Counted from the first letter of the stretch, positions 1-7,064 are shown. The stretch: DNA of 9,527 bases from Alphaproteobacteria bacterium (GCA_028290805.1 JAQGJA010000049.1:1-9527), one strand, 5' to 3'. Made by a program: numbers and translations. The notes: generated from the letters alone by a model not told the origin.

Positions 1-768
1 ATTGAGCTGGATTTCCAGCAGGCGCGGATTTTCCAGCCGCGCCATGGACAATGCCGCAGACAGCGCCAGTACTTTTTGCGTCAGATCTTCATCGGTGCGT
101 TTTTCCAGTTTGGTCGCCAGCGGCGTCAAAATAACGGTGCCGAGTATTGCGCCATAAAACGTCGTCAATAACGCCAGCGCCATGCTGGGGCCGATCGTCC
201 CCGGATCATTGAGTTTGGCCAGCATCTGCACCAATCCCACCAATGTTCCGATCAATCCCATGGCGGGGGCAACATCGGATGCGCGGCGTAATAAACGCAC
301 GGCCTGTTCCTGGCGGTTCAGGGAGGAATCGATTTCCTGTTTCAGCAATGTTTCGATTTCCTCCGGCTTGATCCCGTCGGCGACCAGTCTTACGGCGCGC
401 ATTAAAAATCCGTCGCTGCGCAGGGAAGATTCATAAGTCTGCAATCCCACCACGCCCTGTTTGCGGGCAATCAATGCCAGGTCGATCAATTGCCGCGCAT
501 AGCGGTGCTGTTCGATGCTGGTGGTTGAAAACGTGCTTTTCAGGACGCGCATCGTGCCGTTGAAATCCGACCAGGTCGTCGCCATTAGGGTAATGGCAAA
601 GGTGCCGCCCAAAACAAGCATCAGCGAGGCCGTATCGAAAAACATACGGTATTGCCCGCCCAGGACCAACGCCGCGCCGATGACAAGCATGACTGTACCC
701 AACCCGACGATGGTTGCCAGATCATATTGCGGCTTGGCCGGTTTGAAGTTGAAGCTGGGCGTGGCCAT
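1..768 (-). CDS. motA: Flagellar motor stator protein MotA (PomA-type), C-terminus cut by window edge
   Basis: Stator subunit in the inner membrane. With MotB it forms the ion channel that drives flagellar rotation by pushing on FliG. I translated 256 codons with no stop before the window edge, so the end is missing; by comparison with the family only a few tens of residues should be lost. Visible are four hydrophobic segments (about residues 16-37, 45-64, 166-185 and 196-217). A large charged cytoplasmic loop (about 66-163) carries the residues expected to contact FliG. The family signature is PAMGLIGTLVGLVQML at 168-183, followed by GPSMALALLTTFYGAILG. Pro168 and Pro216 correspond to the two conserved channel prolines of MotA. 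The ATG lies 8 nt after the fliN stop. An AAGGG is present, but 11 nt from the start, and no better start exists because a stop lies just upstream in frame. No motB is in the window; it may lie beyond the left edge. Whether the coupling ion is H+ or Na+ cannot be told. Confidence 0.95.
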   Translation of the reverse strand, partial: MATPSFNFKPAKPQYDLATIVGLGTVMLVIGAALVLGGQYRMFFDTASLMLVLGGTFAITLMATTWSDFNGTMRVLKSTFSTTSIEQHRYARQLIDLALIARKQGVVGLQTYESSLRSDGFLMRAVRLVADGIKPEEIETLLKQEIDSSLNRQEQAVRLLRRASDVAPAMGLIGTLVGLVQMLAKLNDPGTIGPSMALALLTTFYGAILGTVILTPLATKLEKRTDEDLTQKVLALSAALSMARLENPRLLEIQLN

Positions 769-776
769 AGTGGAAA

Positions 777-1115
777 TTACCCTTCAGATTTGACGATTTC
801 GGTCATAGTGATGCCAAGCTTGTCATCGACAACGACGACTTCACCGCGCGCAACCAGGCGGTTATTCACATAGACATCGATGGGTTCGCCGATGCGGCGG
901 TCCAGATTGACGACGGCGCCGCGGCCCAGTTTCAGCAACTGGCTGACCTGCATCGTGGTGCGGCCCAATACGGCGGAAACCTGCACAGGGATATCATAAA
1001 TCGCATGCAATTCTTTTTCCGGCGAAACATCGTCGTAAAAATGATCGCTTTCAGGTTTTTTCGGCTCTTCCGGAATTTCGTCGAAGCTGACATTTTCGGT
1101 TTCTTTAACGGTCAT
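777..1115 (-). CDS. fliN: Flagellar motor switch protein FliN
   Basis: Base component of the cytoplasmic C-ring (switch complex); with FliM and FliG it sets rotation direction, and it docks FliH at the export gate. The protein is 112 residues, usual for a single-domain FliN. The first ~35 residues are acidic and probably disordered. The rest is an SpoA/surface-presentation domain containing IYDIPVQVSAVLGR, LLKLGRGAVVNLDR and EPIDVYVNNRLVARGEV, then the typical ending VVDDKLGITMTEIV. The start ATG overlaps the fliH stop in an ATGA arrangement (4 nt), with AGGA 7 nt upstream inside the fliH tail, so translation is probably coupled. No fliM is present in the window. Identification is firm from the motif pattern and from the fliFGH-motA context. 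Confidence 0.95.
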   Translation of the reverse strand: MTVKETENVSFDEIPEEPKKPESDHFYDDVSPEKELHAIYDIPVQVSAVLGRTTMQVSQLLKLGRGAVVNLDRRIGEPIDVYVNNRLVARGEVVVVDDKLGITMTEIVKSEG

Positions 1116-1831
1116 GGTGCTGTCCTATCAGTAATATCCATATGGGAAGAAATATTGGCCAGAATGCGGTCCATCGCATCATCGAGATTGGCGGACAAGG
1201 TCCGGCTGAGCCGTTCCAGGCCGCCATCGGCCCATTCAATTTTGCAATCACCGGCCTGGACTTTTTCATCGGCGATGATGATGACTTTTCCGGCAAAGGC
1301 GTGCTGTTCCTTAAGCTGGGGCAAACGCTGTACGATTGCATCCAGGATGGTGTCATGCACGCGCACGACGATGCGTGTTTCTTCCGGATTGTAATCCATG
1401 CTTTGGCGCAACGTCGCTTCGACCGCATCCTGGCCCAGTTTTTTGACGATGGCCGGCCAGATTTTCTTGATCGTCGCCATGGTAGTGCGCAAGGCGGTTT
1501 CCTGGGTCATTTTCCAGCGCGCCTCTTCACCTTCCAGCAGGCCCGAGATATTCACGATCAATGCATTGATGGCGGAATTCAAAGTGTTTTCGATGGCCTG
1601 GGTCGCTTCTTTCAGGCCGTTTTCAAAACCCGCCTGAAACGCTTCGCCGCGCGCCTGTTCCAGCTCTTGGCCGGAATAATGCTGGGCTGCATGTTGGGAG
1701 GCGTCGTATTGATGCGCTTCCTGTTCCTGATGGGCCAGGGCTTCGATCAAGCGGCGTTCTTCCTCGGCGTCGAAATCGGTATCGAACTGGTATTTGCGGG
1801 TGCTGGAGGGGGGGTTAGTAGATGAGTTCAT
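1112..1831 (-). CDS. fliH: Flagellar assembly protein FliH
   Basis: Cytoplasmic regulator of the export ATPase FliI; it tethers the ATPase to the C-ring through FliN. It is 239 residues from the chosen start. The N-terminus is polar and Gln/His/Ala-rich (about 30-55), followed by the family's small-residue-spaced helix (ARGEAFQAGFENGLKEA, about 60-76) and a long helical region. The C-terminal domain resembles the V-ATPase E-subunit/FliH fold and ends with the characteristic GDCKIEWADGGLERLSRTL. A longer reading from an ATG at 1846 would add five residues, MAEVK. I prefer 1831 because a perfect GGAGG lies 5 nt before it, whereas the upstream ATG has no such site. With this start the gene overlaps the fliG end by 17 nt. 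Identification rests on the C-terminal motif and the position between fliG and fliN. Confidence 0.92.
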   Translation of the reverse strand: MNSSTNPPSSTRKYQFDTDFDAEEERRLIEALAHQEQEAHQYDASQHAAQHYSGQELEQARGEAFQAGFENGLKEATQAIENTLNSAINALIVNISGLLEGEEARWKMTQETALRTTMATIKKIWPAIVKKLGQDAVEATLRQSMDYNPEETRIVVRVHDTILDAIVQRLPQLKEQHAFAGKVIIIADEKVQAGDCKIEWADGGLERLSRTLSANLDDAMDRILANISSHMDITDRTAP

Positions 1832-2852
1832 CTTTACCTCCGCCATCGGAAATAACGATTTCTTCTTTATCGGCCAGGTTTTTGGCCACCGTCACGATAT
1901 GCATTTGGGCTTCTTCAACATCTTTCAAACGCACAGGGCCCATTGAGGCCATATCTTCCTTCATGATTTTCGAGGCGCGTTCGGACATGTTGCCGAAGAA
2001 AAGATCCTTCATTGCATCCGATGCGCCTTTCATGGCGATAGGGAGTTTTTCTTTCTGAATATTGCGCAGGATGGTCTGGATACCGGCGGGATCGACGCGG
2101 AGCAAATCTTCAAACGTGAACATCAGGGAACGGATCTTGTCGGCGGCATCGTGGTTTTTGACGTCCAGCAGTTCCATGAATTTCTGTTCTTTGGTGCGGT
2201 CCATATTGTTGAAAATCTCGGCCATCAATTCATGGGAATCCCGGCGCGCCGTGCGGGCCAGGGTCGTCATGAATTCTTCACGCAAAGTGCGTTCGACATC
2301 GTCCAGCACTTCTTTTTGCACCGCCTCCAGTTTCAGCATGCGGTTAATGACTTCCATTGCAAAGCTTTCGGGCAAATGCGTCAAGACGCGCGCGGCATGG
2401 TCCGATTTGATTTTGGACAGCACGACCGAAACCGTTTGCGGATATTCGTTTTTCAGGTAATTGGCCAGGACCTCTTCGTTCACATTGCCCAATTTGTCCC
2501 ACATGGTGCGACCGGCGGGACCGCGGATTTCCTCCATGATATTGCCGACCTTGTCGTCGCCCAGCACGCTGCGCAGCAAACGCTCGGTGCTGTCAAACGA
2601 GCCGACCAGGGAACCCGTGCTGGACATCTGGTCGGCGAATTCCAGGAATACTTTTTCCACCACGCCCGAGCTGACCTTGCCCAGGTTGGCCATGGTCTGG
2701 GAAATTTCCAGGATTTCATCCTCGGTCATTTTTTCAAAAATCTTCAGCGAATAATCTTCACCCAATGCCAACAGAAAAGCGGCGGCTTTTTCCGCGCCAT
2801 TCAGGCCGCGAACATCATCGCGCAGGCGGACAGGTTGTACGACGCGTGCCAT
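1815..2852 (-). CDS. fliG: Flagellar motor switch protein FliG
   Basis: Rotor protein of the C-ring. Its N-terminal domain binds the FliF tail, its middle domain binds FliM, and its C-terminal domain receives torque from MotA. It is 345 residues, full length for the family. FliG_N spans about 15-115. FliG_M spans about 120-195, with EYPQ at 136-139 at the place of the classical EHPQ motif, so Tyr replaces His. FliG_C starts near 210 and contains MFTFEDLL at 244-251. The torque helix keeps the charged residues at the positions known from E. coli: Lys275, Arg292, Glu299/Asp300 and Arg308 (in GPVRL). The tail ends GGGKDELIY, and its codons also hold the fliH ribosome binding site. The start ATG has AAGGGA 8 nt upstream and lies 14 nt after the fliF stop. 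Nothing indicates loss of function. Confidence 0.97.
   Translation of the reverse strand: MARVVQPVRLRDDVRGLNGAEKAAAFLLALGEDYSLKIFEKMTEDEILEISQTMANLGKVSSGVVEKVFLEFADQMSSTGSLVGSFDSTERLLRSVLGDDKVGNIMEEIRGPAGRTMWDKLGNVNEEVLANYLKNEYPQTVSVVLSKIKSDHAARVLTHLPESFAMEVINRMLKLEAVQKEVLDDVERTLREEFMTTLARTARRDSHELMAEIFNNMDRTKEQKFMELLDVKNHDAADKIRSLMFTFEDLLRVDPAGIQTILRNIQKEKLPIAMKGASDAMKDLFFGNMSERASKIMKEDMASMGPVRLKDVEEAQMHIVTVAKNLADKEEIVISDGGGKDELIY
1837..1841 (-). promoter_or_regulatory. Ribosome binding site of fliH inside the fliG reading frame
   Basis: GGAGG, read on the minus strand, stands 5 nt before ATG 1831. It is formed by the Gly-Gly-Gly-Lys codons of the FliG tail. It decides the fliH start over the ATG at 1846 and suggests that ribosomes finishing fliG re-initiate on fliH. 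Confidence 0.75.
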
Positions 2853-2866
2853 AAATTATTTCCCTT

Positions 2867-4555
2867 CTAGCTTTCCTGGAACATCCAGCTGCGAACGATC
2901 GAAACGGCTTCGTTCGGATAGCGGTCGATGATCTCGTTTACTTTCTGGATGGATGAGGCTTTGATTTTTCCATCGACGGCGGCGATATTGACCATCAGGT
3001 CTTCATTGAATTCCCCGCCATTTTCGCCGCCCATGGCGGATTTTTCGATCATCAGCGTGCCTGAAGCATTAGGTCCCGCCAGCATCGGCTTGCCTTCGCT
3101 ATCCATCATCAGCGTGCCGTCGGGATTGGACATGAAATTACCCGCCTCTTCCCGTGGAGACAACAAGCGGCTGGCCATGGGGCGCAGCACCAGCAGCACG
3201 ACGAGAATGGAGACCAGGCCCAGCAAGCCGGTTTCAGCCAGGCGGAACAAATCGTCTTTGTTCATGCCCATGAAAATGGCATCCGTGATCGAGGCATCCG
3301 GCCCTTCTTCGCCGGCGGCAAAGCGCATATTGACGACTTCGATCTTGTCGCCGCGTTTTTCGTTATAACCGATGGCCGAGCTGACCAAAGCTTTTAAATT
3401 ATCGATCTCTTTTTGATCGCGCGGCGTGTATTCTTCCTTGCCATCTTTATCCTTGGCATAATTTCCATCAACCAGCACGGCGACGGACAGGCTTTTGATC
3501 TGCCCGCCTTCGCGGATATGGTTGCTTACGGTCTTGCTAACTTCAAAATTGGTAACTTCTTCAGTCCGATTACTCTTACGAGAGTCGCCTTGCCCCGCGC
3601 CCTGATCAGGTAGGCCGGGGAGGTTATTCTGCACGCTGACATTGTTCTGCTTGGCTTCTGATTCATTCTCATTATCCTCGACTGTCTGGGTGGAACGGGC
3701 GACCTGGCCTTCAGGATCGTATTTCTCGGCGCTGATGGTCTCCTTATCATAGTCCATGTCGGCCGAGACCACAACATTGACTTTTCCGATGCCGACGACT
3801 TTGGTCAGCATATCCTGGATCTGCAGCATCAGTTTCTGTTCAAAGGCCAGGCGCAGTTTTTCAACATTTCCCGTGGCAGCGGCTTCGGAATTATCGTCGC
3901 GGCCATTGGCCAGCAAATTGCCCGCCTGGTCCACGATGGAAACCATTTTTGGATTGAGTTCGGGCACGGCGGCGGCAATCAGGTGCTGGATCGCCTGGAC
4001 CTGTTCATCGTCCAATTTCCGGCCCGCGCGCAGTTTCAAAAATACGCTGGCAGTTGCAGGCCGCGTTTCGCGGCTGAATAATTCGCGTTTTGGCAATACC
4101 AGGTGAATACGCGAGTTTTCAACCGATTTGATCGTGTTGACCGTGCGCATCAATTCGCCCTCAAGCGCGCGCAGTTGTTTCATATCCTGGTCGAAACGCG
4201 TGGTGCCGAGGCCGCTGTCCTTGTCAAAAATTTCGTAACCGACCGAACCGCCTTCGGGCAGGCCTTTTTCGGCCAAGAGCATGCGGGCGCGGCCCACTTC
4301 CTGGGCGCCGACCTGAATCTCGCCGCTGCCGTCACTGACAACATAGGTGATATTGGCGGCTTCCAGTTCGCGCACGACGGCGTTTTTATCCTGGGCGGAA
4401 AGATCGCTGTATAGCAGTTTCATCTGGCCCGACGTCAGGCGCGAAGAGACGAACACGAAAAAAACAATCAGCGAAACCGCCATTGCCGCCATCGCCGCCA
4501 GACGCAGCGGGCCGATCCGGTTCATCGTATTAAGGACATTCTGCACGTTGAGCAC
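2867..4555 (-). CDS. fliF: Flagellar MS-ring protein FliF
   Basis: Inner-membrane protein that forms the MS ring, the first platform of basal-body assembly and the housing of the export gate. As called it has 562 residues, a usual length. Transmembrane segment 1 is at about 21-38. It is followed by YscJ/FliF-type ring-building domains (for example VGYEIFDKDSGLGTTRFDQD and SRIHLVLPKRELF), then a long polar Asn/Glu/Gln-rich linker (about 293-335). Transmembrane segment 2 is LLGLVSILVVLLVL, about 444-457. The C-terminal cytoplasmic tail (about 530-562) carries the FliG-binding helix. The start is uncertain. GTG 4555 lies directly against an AGAGAGA stretch. GTG 4546, three codons later, has better spacing to it and gives MQNVLNTMNRIGPLRLAAM, closer to how alphaproteobacterial FliF proteins begin as I remember them. 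It is the first gene of the operon. Confidence 0.96.
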   Translation of the reverse strand: MLNVQNVLNTMNRIGPLRLAAMAAMAVSLIVFFVFVSSRLTSGQMKLLYSDLSAQDKNAVVRELEAANITYVVSDGSGEIQVGAQEVGRARMLLAEKGLPEGGSVGYEIFDKDSGLGTTRFDQDMKQLRALEGELMRTVNTIKSVENSRIHLVLPKRELFSRETRPATASVFLKLRAGRKLDDEQVQAIQHLIAAAVPELNPKMVSIVDQAGNLLANGRDDNSEAAATGNVEKLRLAFEQKLMLQIQDMLTKVVGIGKVNVVVSADMDYDKETISAEKYDPEGQVARSTQTVEDNENESEAKQNNVSVQNNLPGLPDQGAGQGDSRKSNRTEEVTNFEVSKTVSNHIREGGQIKSLSVAVLVDGNYAKDKDGKEEYTPRDQKEIDNLKALVSSAIGYNEKRGDKIEVVNMRFAAGEEGPDASITDAIFMGMNKDDLFRLAETGLLGLVSILVVLLVLRPMASRLLSPREEAGNFMSNPDGTLMMDSEGKPMLAGPNASGTLMIEKSAMGGENGGEFNEDLMVNIAAVDGKIKASSIQKVNEIIDRYPNEAVSIVRSWMFQES

Positions 4556-4585
4556 TCTCTCTTATAAAGCTTTCCGTACTTCATT

Positions 4586-4597
4586 CTGCCTTGGCAG
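4586..4597. repeat. Short dyad CTGCC-TT-GGCAG in the fliF leader
   Basis: A perfect 5-bp inverted repeat with a 2-bp centre, about 30-40 nt upstream of the fliF start. It could be an operator half-site pair. The 2-nt loop is too small for a stable RNA hairpin and no T-run follows, so it is not a terminator. Its function is unknown. Confidence 0.35.
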
Positions 4598-4623
4598 AGG
4601 TAAAAGAGATGTTAAGTTCGGAA

Positions 4624-4688
4624 AATTTTGCCTAGTGGAAAATAACTAATACGGCTCAATCAATATTGTTCTTGCAATTTTTGCCTAG
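4624..4688 (-). repeat. Pair of direct repeats with GGCAAAA core upstream of fliF
   Basis: Read on the minus strand, CTAGGCAAAA occurs twice, at 4688-4679 and 4635-4626, each followed by an A/T run ending in TT. The two copies share an exact 10-mer and are 53 bp apart, about five helical turns, so they face the same side of the DNA. The upstream copy also contains the dyad GCAA-TTT-TTGC. They lie 70-140 nt before fliF, the first gene of the flagellar operon. By memory the core resembles the ftr elements bound by FlbD, the flagellar regulator of Caulobacter; this is a suggestion only. I found no sigma-54 promoter (GG-N10-GC) in this leader and no convincing sigma-70 promoter. Confidence 0.4.
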
Positions 4689-4700
4689 CGCAATACGCCT

Positions 4701-5357
4701 TTAAAATACTGTATCCCCGTTGTCTAACGGGGCTGATTCCCAGCAATTGGCGGGCTGGTCGCTGATGGCAACCCAAAAACGTTGTTTTGGCTCGATCCGG
4801 CCGGTGGCCCAGAAGCCCCAGCCCCAGCCGTCATGGAATTCGGCCATGCGCCATTCCTTGCCGAAATGTTCTGCACAGATGGCGTCGGCGGAGGGCCGTG
4901 AGGTAAGATCGGTGCCCTTGATAGCTTCTGTAAGCTTGATCTCGCCGCCGGCCCATTGGGCGTATTTGTCGAAAGGAAGAAAGGAGGGTTTAATCTGGCC
5001 GGTTTTTTTGATGCACAAAAGCGGGCGGCTTTCGTTGCAGGCCGTATCGCCTTCATAAGCATTGCAATCGGGCGTGACATCGGTCGGCTGGCCGTGGCAA
5101 CTGGCCAGGGTCAGGTTCTCTGCGGCCATCTGGCCGTTGGGATAGATGCCCCAGGTCATGCCCATTGTCTGCACGGCATCACCTTCCTTGTGGTCAAACA
5201 TTTTCCCTTTCACAAGATAGATGCCACCAAACATGATAAGGAACCAGGCGGCGATTAAAACGAAGATCAGAGCAAAATTTTGCGACGGCCCGCCCTGCCC
5301 GGCATTTTCCTGTGGCGCGCCGGGTTGCTTGTCCGCTTCGTTCTGTTGTTCGGTCAT
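4701..5357 (-). CDS. Unrecognised single-pass membrane protein with Cys-rich outer domain
   Basis: 218 residues from ATG 5357, chosen because GGAG lies 6 nt upstream. The frame stays open to an ATG at 5462, but those extra 35 residues lack a ribosome site and cover AT-rich, promoter-like DNA. Residues 1-26 are polar (Gln/Glu/Gly/Pro). Residues 28-49 form one transmembrane helix. No lysines or arginines precede the helix except Lys10, while Lys50 and Lys52 follow it, so topology is not certain; the six cysteines (87, 98, 107, 115, 161, 205) all fall after the helix and suggest a periplasmic, disulfide-bonded domain. The domain contains GDTACNESRPLLC, WAGGEIKLT, WRMAEFHDGWGWGFWATG and RFWVAISDQPANCW. 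I recall similar Cys/Trp patterns in secreted bacterial proteins of unknown function, loosely like C-type-lectin-type folds, but cannot name the family. It sits upstream of fliF in the same direction, 145 nt apart, so a motility role is possible but unproven. Confidence 0.8.
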   Translation of the reverse strand: MTEQQNEADKQPGAPQENAGQGGPSQNFALIFVLIAAWFLIMFGGIYLVKGKMFDHKEGDAVQTMGMTWGIYPNGQMAAENLTLASCHGQPTDVTPDCNAYEGDTACNESRPLLCIKKTGQIKPSFLPFDKYAQWAGGEIKLTEAIKGTDLTSRPSADAICAEHFGKEWRMAEFHDGWGWGFWATGRIEPKQRFWVAISDQPANCWESAPLDNGDTVF

Positions 5358-5483
5358 TCGTCGCTCCACGGGGGAAATTAAGTCGTCTTTTTCACAATAG
5401 ACCAATGCTGTTAAACAATAAATTAAGCTTACGCCCGTATGCGTTATTTGACACAAAACCAAAACACCATGAATTCAACAGGT

Positions 5484-5512
5484 TTGACGGCTGTGATTCA
5501 GATTCTTTTAAA
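5484..5512 (+). promoter_or_regulatory. Candidate sigma-70 promoter of the FlaG-like gene
   Basis: TTGACG (5484-5489, five of six consensus bases) and TTTAAA (5507-5512, four of six) are separated by 17 bp. Transcription would start near 5519 and give a leader of about 75 nt before ATG 5593. The -10 box lies inside a dyad at 5501-5519 (GATTC...GAATC, with T-G wobbles in RNA), which could serve as an operator. Inferred from sequence only. Confidence 0.4.
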
Positions 5513-5519
5513 GGGAATC
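5501..5519. repeat. 19-bp imperfect dyad over the -10 region
   Basis: GATTC at 5501-5505 and GAATC at 5515-5519 form a 5-bp inverted repeat around TTTTAAAGG. The dyad covers the proposed -10 box of the downstream gene and so could bind a regulator. It would sit at the very start of the transcript, making an RNA role less likely. Confidence 0.25.
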
Positions 5520-5592
5520 GGGGATACTGATGAAGTAGGGTCTGAATTGGCCCGAATCAACAGCCTGAAGAACATCAGGAGGAGGCATCTAA

Positions 5593-5949
5593 ATGGAACT
5601 AAACTCTGCACGTCCCGCCCTCGAGCCCGCCAATACTGCGGCGGCCACGGCCATGAGCGCGACGAAATTCAAGGAACGCCGGGTCCGCGAAGCGCAATCC
5701 GACGTCAAAAACGAAGCGGTGTATTTCTCGCCCGTCATCCGCATCGACAAAGACACCCAGGCCGCCGTCATCCAGTACCGCGATTCCCAGACTGGTGAAG
5801 TCAAAAACCAGTATCCGAACAAAACGGCTACTGCTTATCAGCGCGCTGAAGAAACCTCACCGCCGGAACAGGCCCCTCCAGCAAAAGCGGCTGAAGAAGT
5901 GGAAGAGCCGGAAAAAGCGCCTGAACCCGCCGTGGACGAAAAAGCTTAA
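5593..5949 (+). CDS. Small FlaG-like protein
   Basis: 118 residues. A strong AGGAGGAGG stands 7 nt before the ATG. Residues 1-42 are Ala/Lys/Arg-rich and probably unstructured. Residues 43-76 form the only ordered-looking block, containing YFSPVIRIDKDT, then RDSQTGEVKNQYP. This matches the core of FlaG proteins (valine or isoleucine strand, D-x-x-T, then D-x-x-TGEV-x-x-Q-x-P). Residues 80-118 are Glu/Pro/Ala-rich, with several EE and EP steps, unlike a classical FlaG, which ends soon after the motif. FlaG proteins influence flagellar filament length or assembly, but their biochemistry is poorly known. The gene lies near the flagellar operon but on the opposite strand with its own promoter, which fits a separately timed flagellar gene. 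The FlaG assignment is inference from a short motif; a conserved alphaproteobacterial protein of other function is the alternative. Confidence 0.8.
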   Translation: MELNSARPALEPANTAAATAMSATKFKERRVREAQSDVKNEAVYFSPVIRIDKDTQAAVIQYRDSQTGEVKNQYPNKTATAYQRAEETSPPEQAPPAKAAEEVEEPEKAPEPAVDEKA

Positions 5950-7064
5950 GCCTCGACTAAAGGCTCGATTGTAATGAGTGGCGCAGGTTGCCCGCCTGCG
6001 CCCTGTAACAGGGTTTCGCGTATTTCAAGCGCGATCCCGTGAAAAATACGCCCGACCGGATGCAGCGGATCGAGCGCCACAGGCATGCCCTGATCTGATT
6101 TCTCCCGCACTTCGATATTCAGCGGAATTTCCCCCAAGAAACGCACATTCATTTCCGCCGCCCGCGTCCTTGCGCCGTGTTGGCCAAAGATATCGGCGTT
6201 TTCTCCGCAATGCGGACAGCTGAAATAACTCATATTCTCGATGATGCCCAAAATGGGTACGGAGACTTTCTGGAACATCTGCACGCCTTTGACCGTATCC
6301 AAAAGCGCGATATCCTGGGGCGTCGAAACGATCACCGCCCCGGCCAGCTTGACGCGCTGGGCGATGGTCAATTGCGTATCCCCCGTCCCCGGCGGCATAT
6401 CGATTACCAGCACATCCAGCGCACCCCAGCGCACATCGCGCAGCATTTGCAACAGCGCCGATTGCACCATGGGCCCTCGCCAGACCATGGGGGTTTCCTC
6501 TTTCACCATGAAACCCATTGACATGATTTTCAGCCCATGCGCTTCGAGCGGCAAAAGGTAATCGTCCCGGCTTTCCGGCTTTTTATCGCGCAGGCCCAAA
6601 AGCATGGGCACCGACGGGCCATAGACATCGGCATCTAGCAGTCCGACGCTTAACCCCGTCTGTTGCAAGGCGATGGCCAGGTTTACCGCCACGGTCGATT
6701 TACCTACCCCGCCTTTGCCCGAGGCGACGGCAATGATGTGCTTGACCTGGGGGGCGATTTCACGCGTTTGTTCAGGCAATTTTGGAATAGGCGGCGCGTC
6801 AGCCCTGGCTGGCGTCTTTTCGGCGGTCAAAATTATTTGGGCCTGCTTGATGCCTTTGAGGCGTTCCAGCGTCATCTTTGCCTTGGCCGCCGCCTGTTCC
6901 ATTTCGACATGGCGGGCCGGGTCTATATCCAGCGTGACCAACACATTCCCGTCCTGCATGACCAGGCCGCTGATCATATCCGGATCGATAATGGCGCCAA
7001 GCGCTGTTGTAATATCTTCTTTGGTGGCGTTGCGGGTCCAGAACATGCTGGGATCTCTTTTCAT
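5946..7064 (-). CDS. apbC: Mrp/ApbC family iron-sulfur cluster carrier ATPase
   Basis: Cytoplasmic P-loop ATPase that holds and transfers [4Fe-4S] clusters to apoproteins. It has 372 residues, typical for the long form. An N-terminal MIP18/DUF59-type domain (about 14-82, with IIDPDMISGLV) is joined by a Pro-rich linker (about 84-105) to the ATPase domain. That domain has the deviant Walker A SGKGGVGKST at 115-124, DADVYGPSVPMLLG at 144-157 and DMPPGTGDTQLT at 222-233. The cluster-binding CPHC is at 283-286. The start is unsure: ATG 7064 has no ribosome site, whereas ATG 7046 (MFWTRN..., 366 residues) follows AAAAGAG at fair spacing. The stop overlaps the stop of the convergent FlaG-like gene in a shared TTAA. 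Also named mrp; the family is certain and the physiological client unknown. Confidence 0.95.
   Translation of the reverse strand: MKRDPSMFWTRNATKEDITTALGAIIDPDMISGLVMQDGNVLVTLDIDPARHVEMEQAAAKAKMTLERLKGIKQAQIILTAEKTPARADAPPIPKLPEQTREIAPQVKHIIAVASGKGGVGKSTVAVNLAIALQQTGLSVGLLDADVYGPSVPMLLGLRDKKPESRDDYLLPLEAHGLKIMSMGFMVKEETPMVWRGPMVQSALLQMLRDVRWGALDVLVIDMPPGTGDTQLTIAQRVKLAGAVIVSTPQDIALLDTVKGVQMFQKVSVPILGIIENMSYFSCPHCGENADIFGQHGARTRAAEMNVRFLGEIPLNIEVREKSDQGMPVALDPLHPVGRIFHGIALEIRETLLQGAGGQPAPLITIEPLVEA

Noticed and set aside
1142..1825. Long plus-strand open frame of 227 residues
   Set aside because: It is fully antisense to fliH, which has clear family motifs; the plus-strand translation shows no recognisable domain.
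4672..4690. Sigma-54 promoter (TAGGCAAAAATTGCA) upstream of fliF
   Set aside because: The GG to GC spacing is 8 bp, not the strict 10 bp needed.
5411..5426. CtrA-like TTAA-N8-TTAA site
   Set aside because: The CtrA consensus has a 7-bp spacer; here it is 8, and such pairs are expected by chance in AT-rich intergenic DNA.
5358..5462. 35-residue N-terminal extension of the Cys-rich membrane protein
   Set aside because: No ribosome site at ATG 5462, AT-rich non-coding composition, and a GGAG-supported ATG at 5357.
5448..5476. Perfect -35 box TTGACA upstream of the FlaG-like gene
   Set aside because: No acceptable -10 box at 16-18 bp; the pair at 5484-5512 is better.
5439..5798. Plus-strand frame beginning MRYLTQNQ and containing a leader-like peptide from 5469
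   Set aside because: No ribosome site; it runs through the FlaG-like gene in another frame and becomes Arg/His-rich, typical of a shadow frame.
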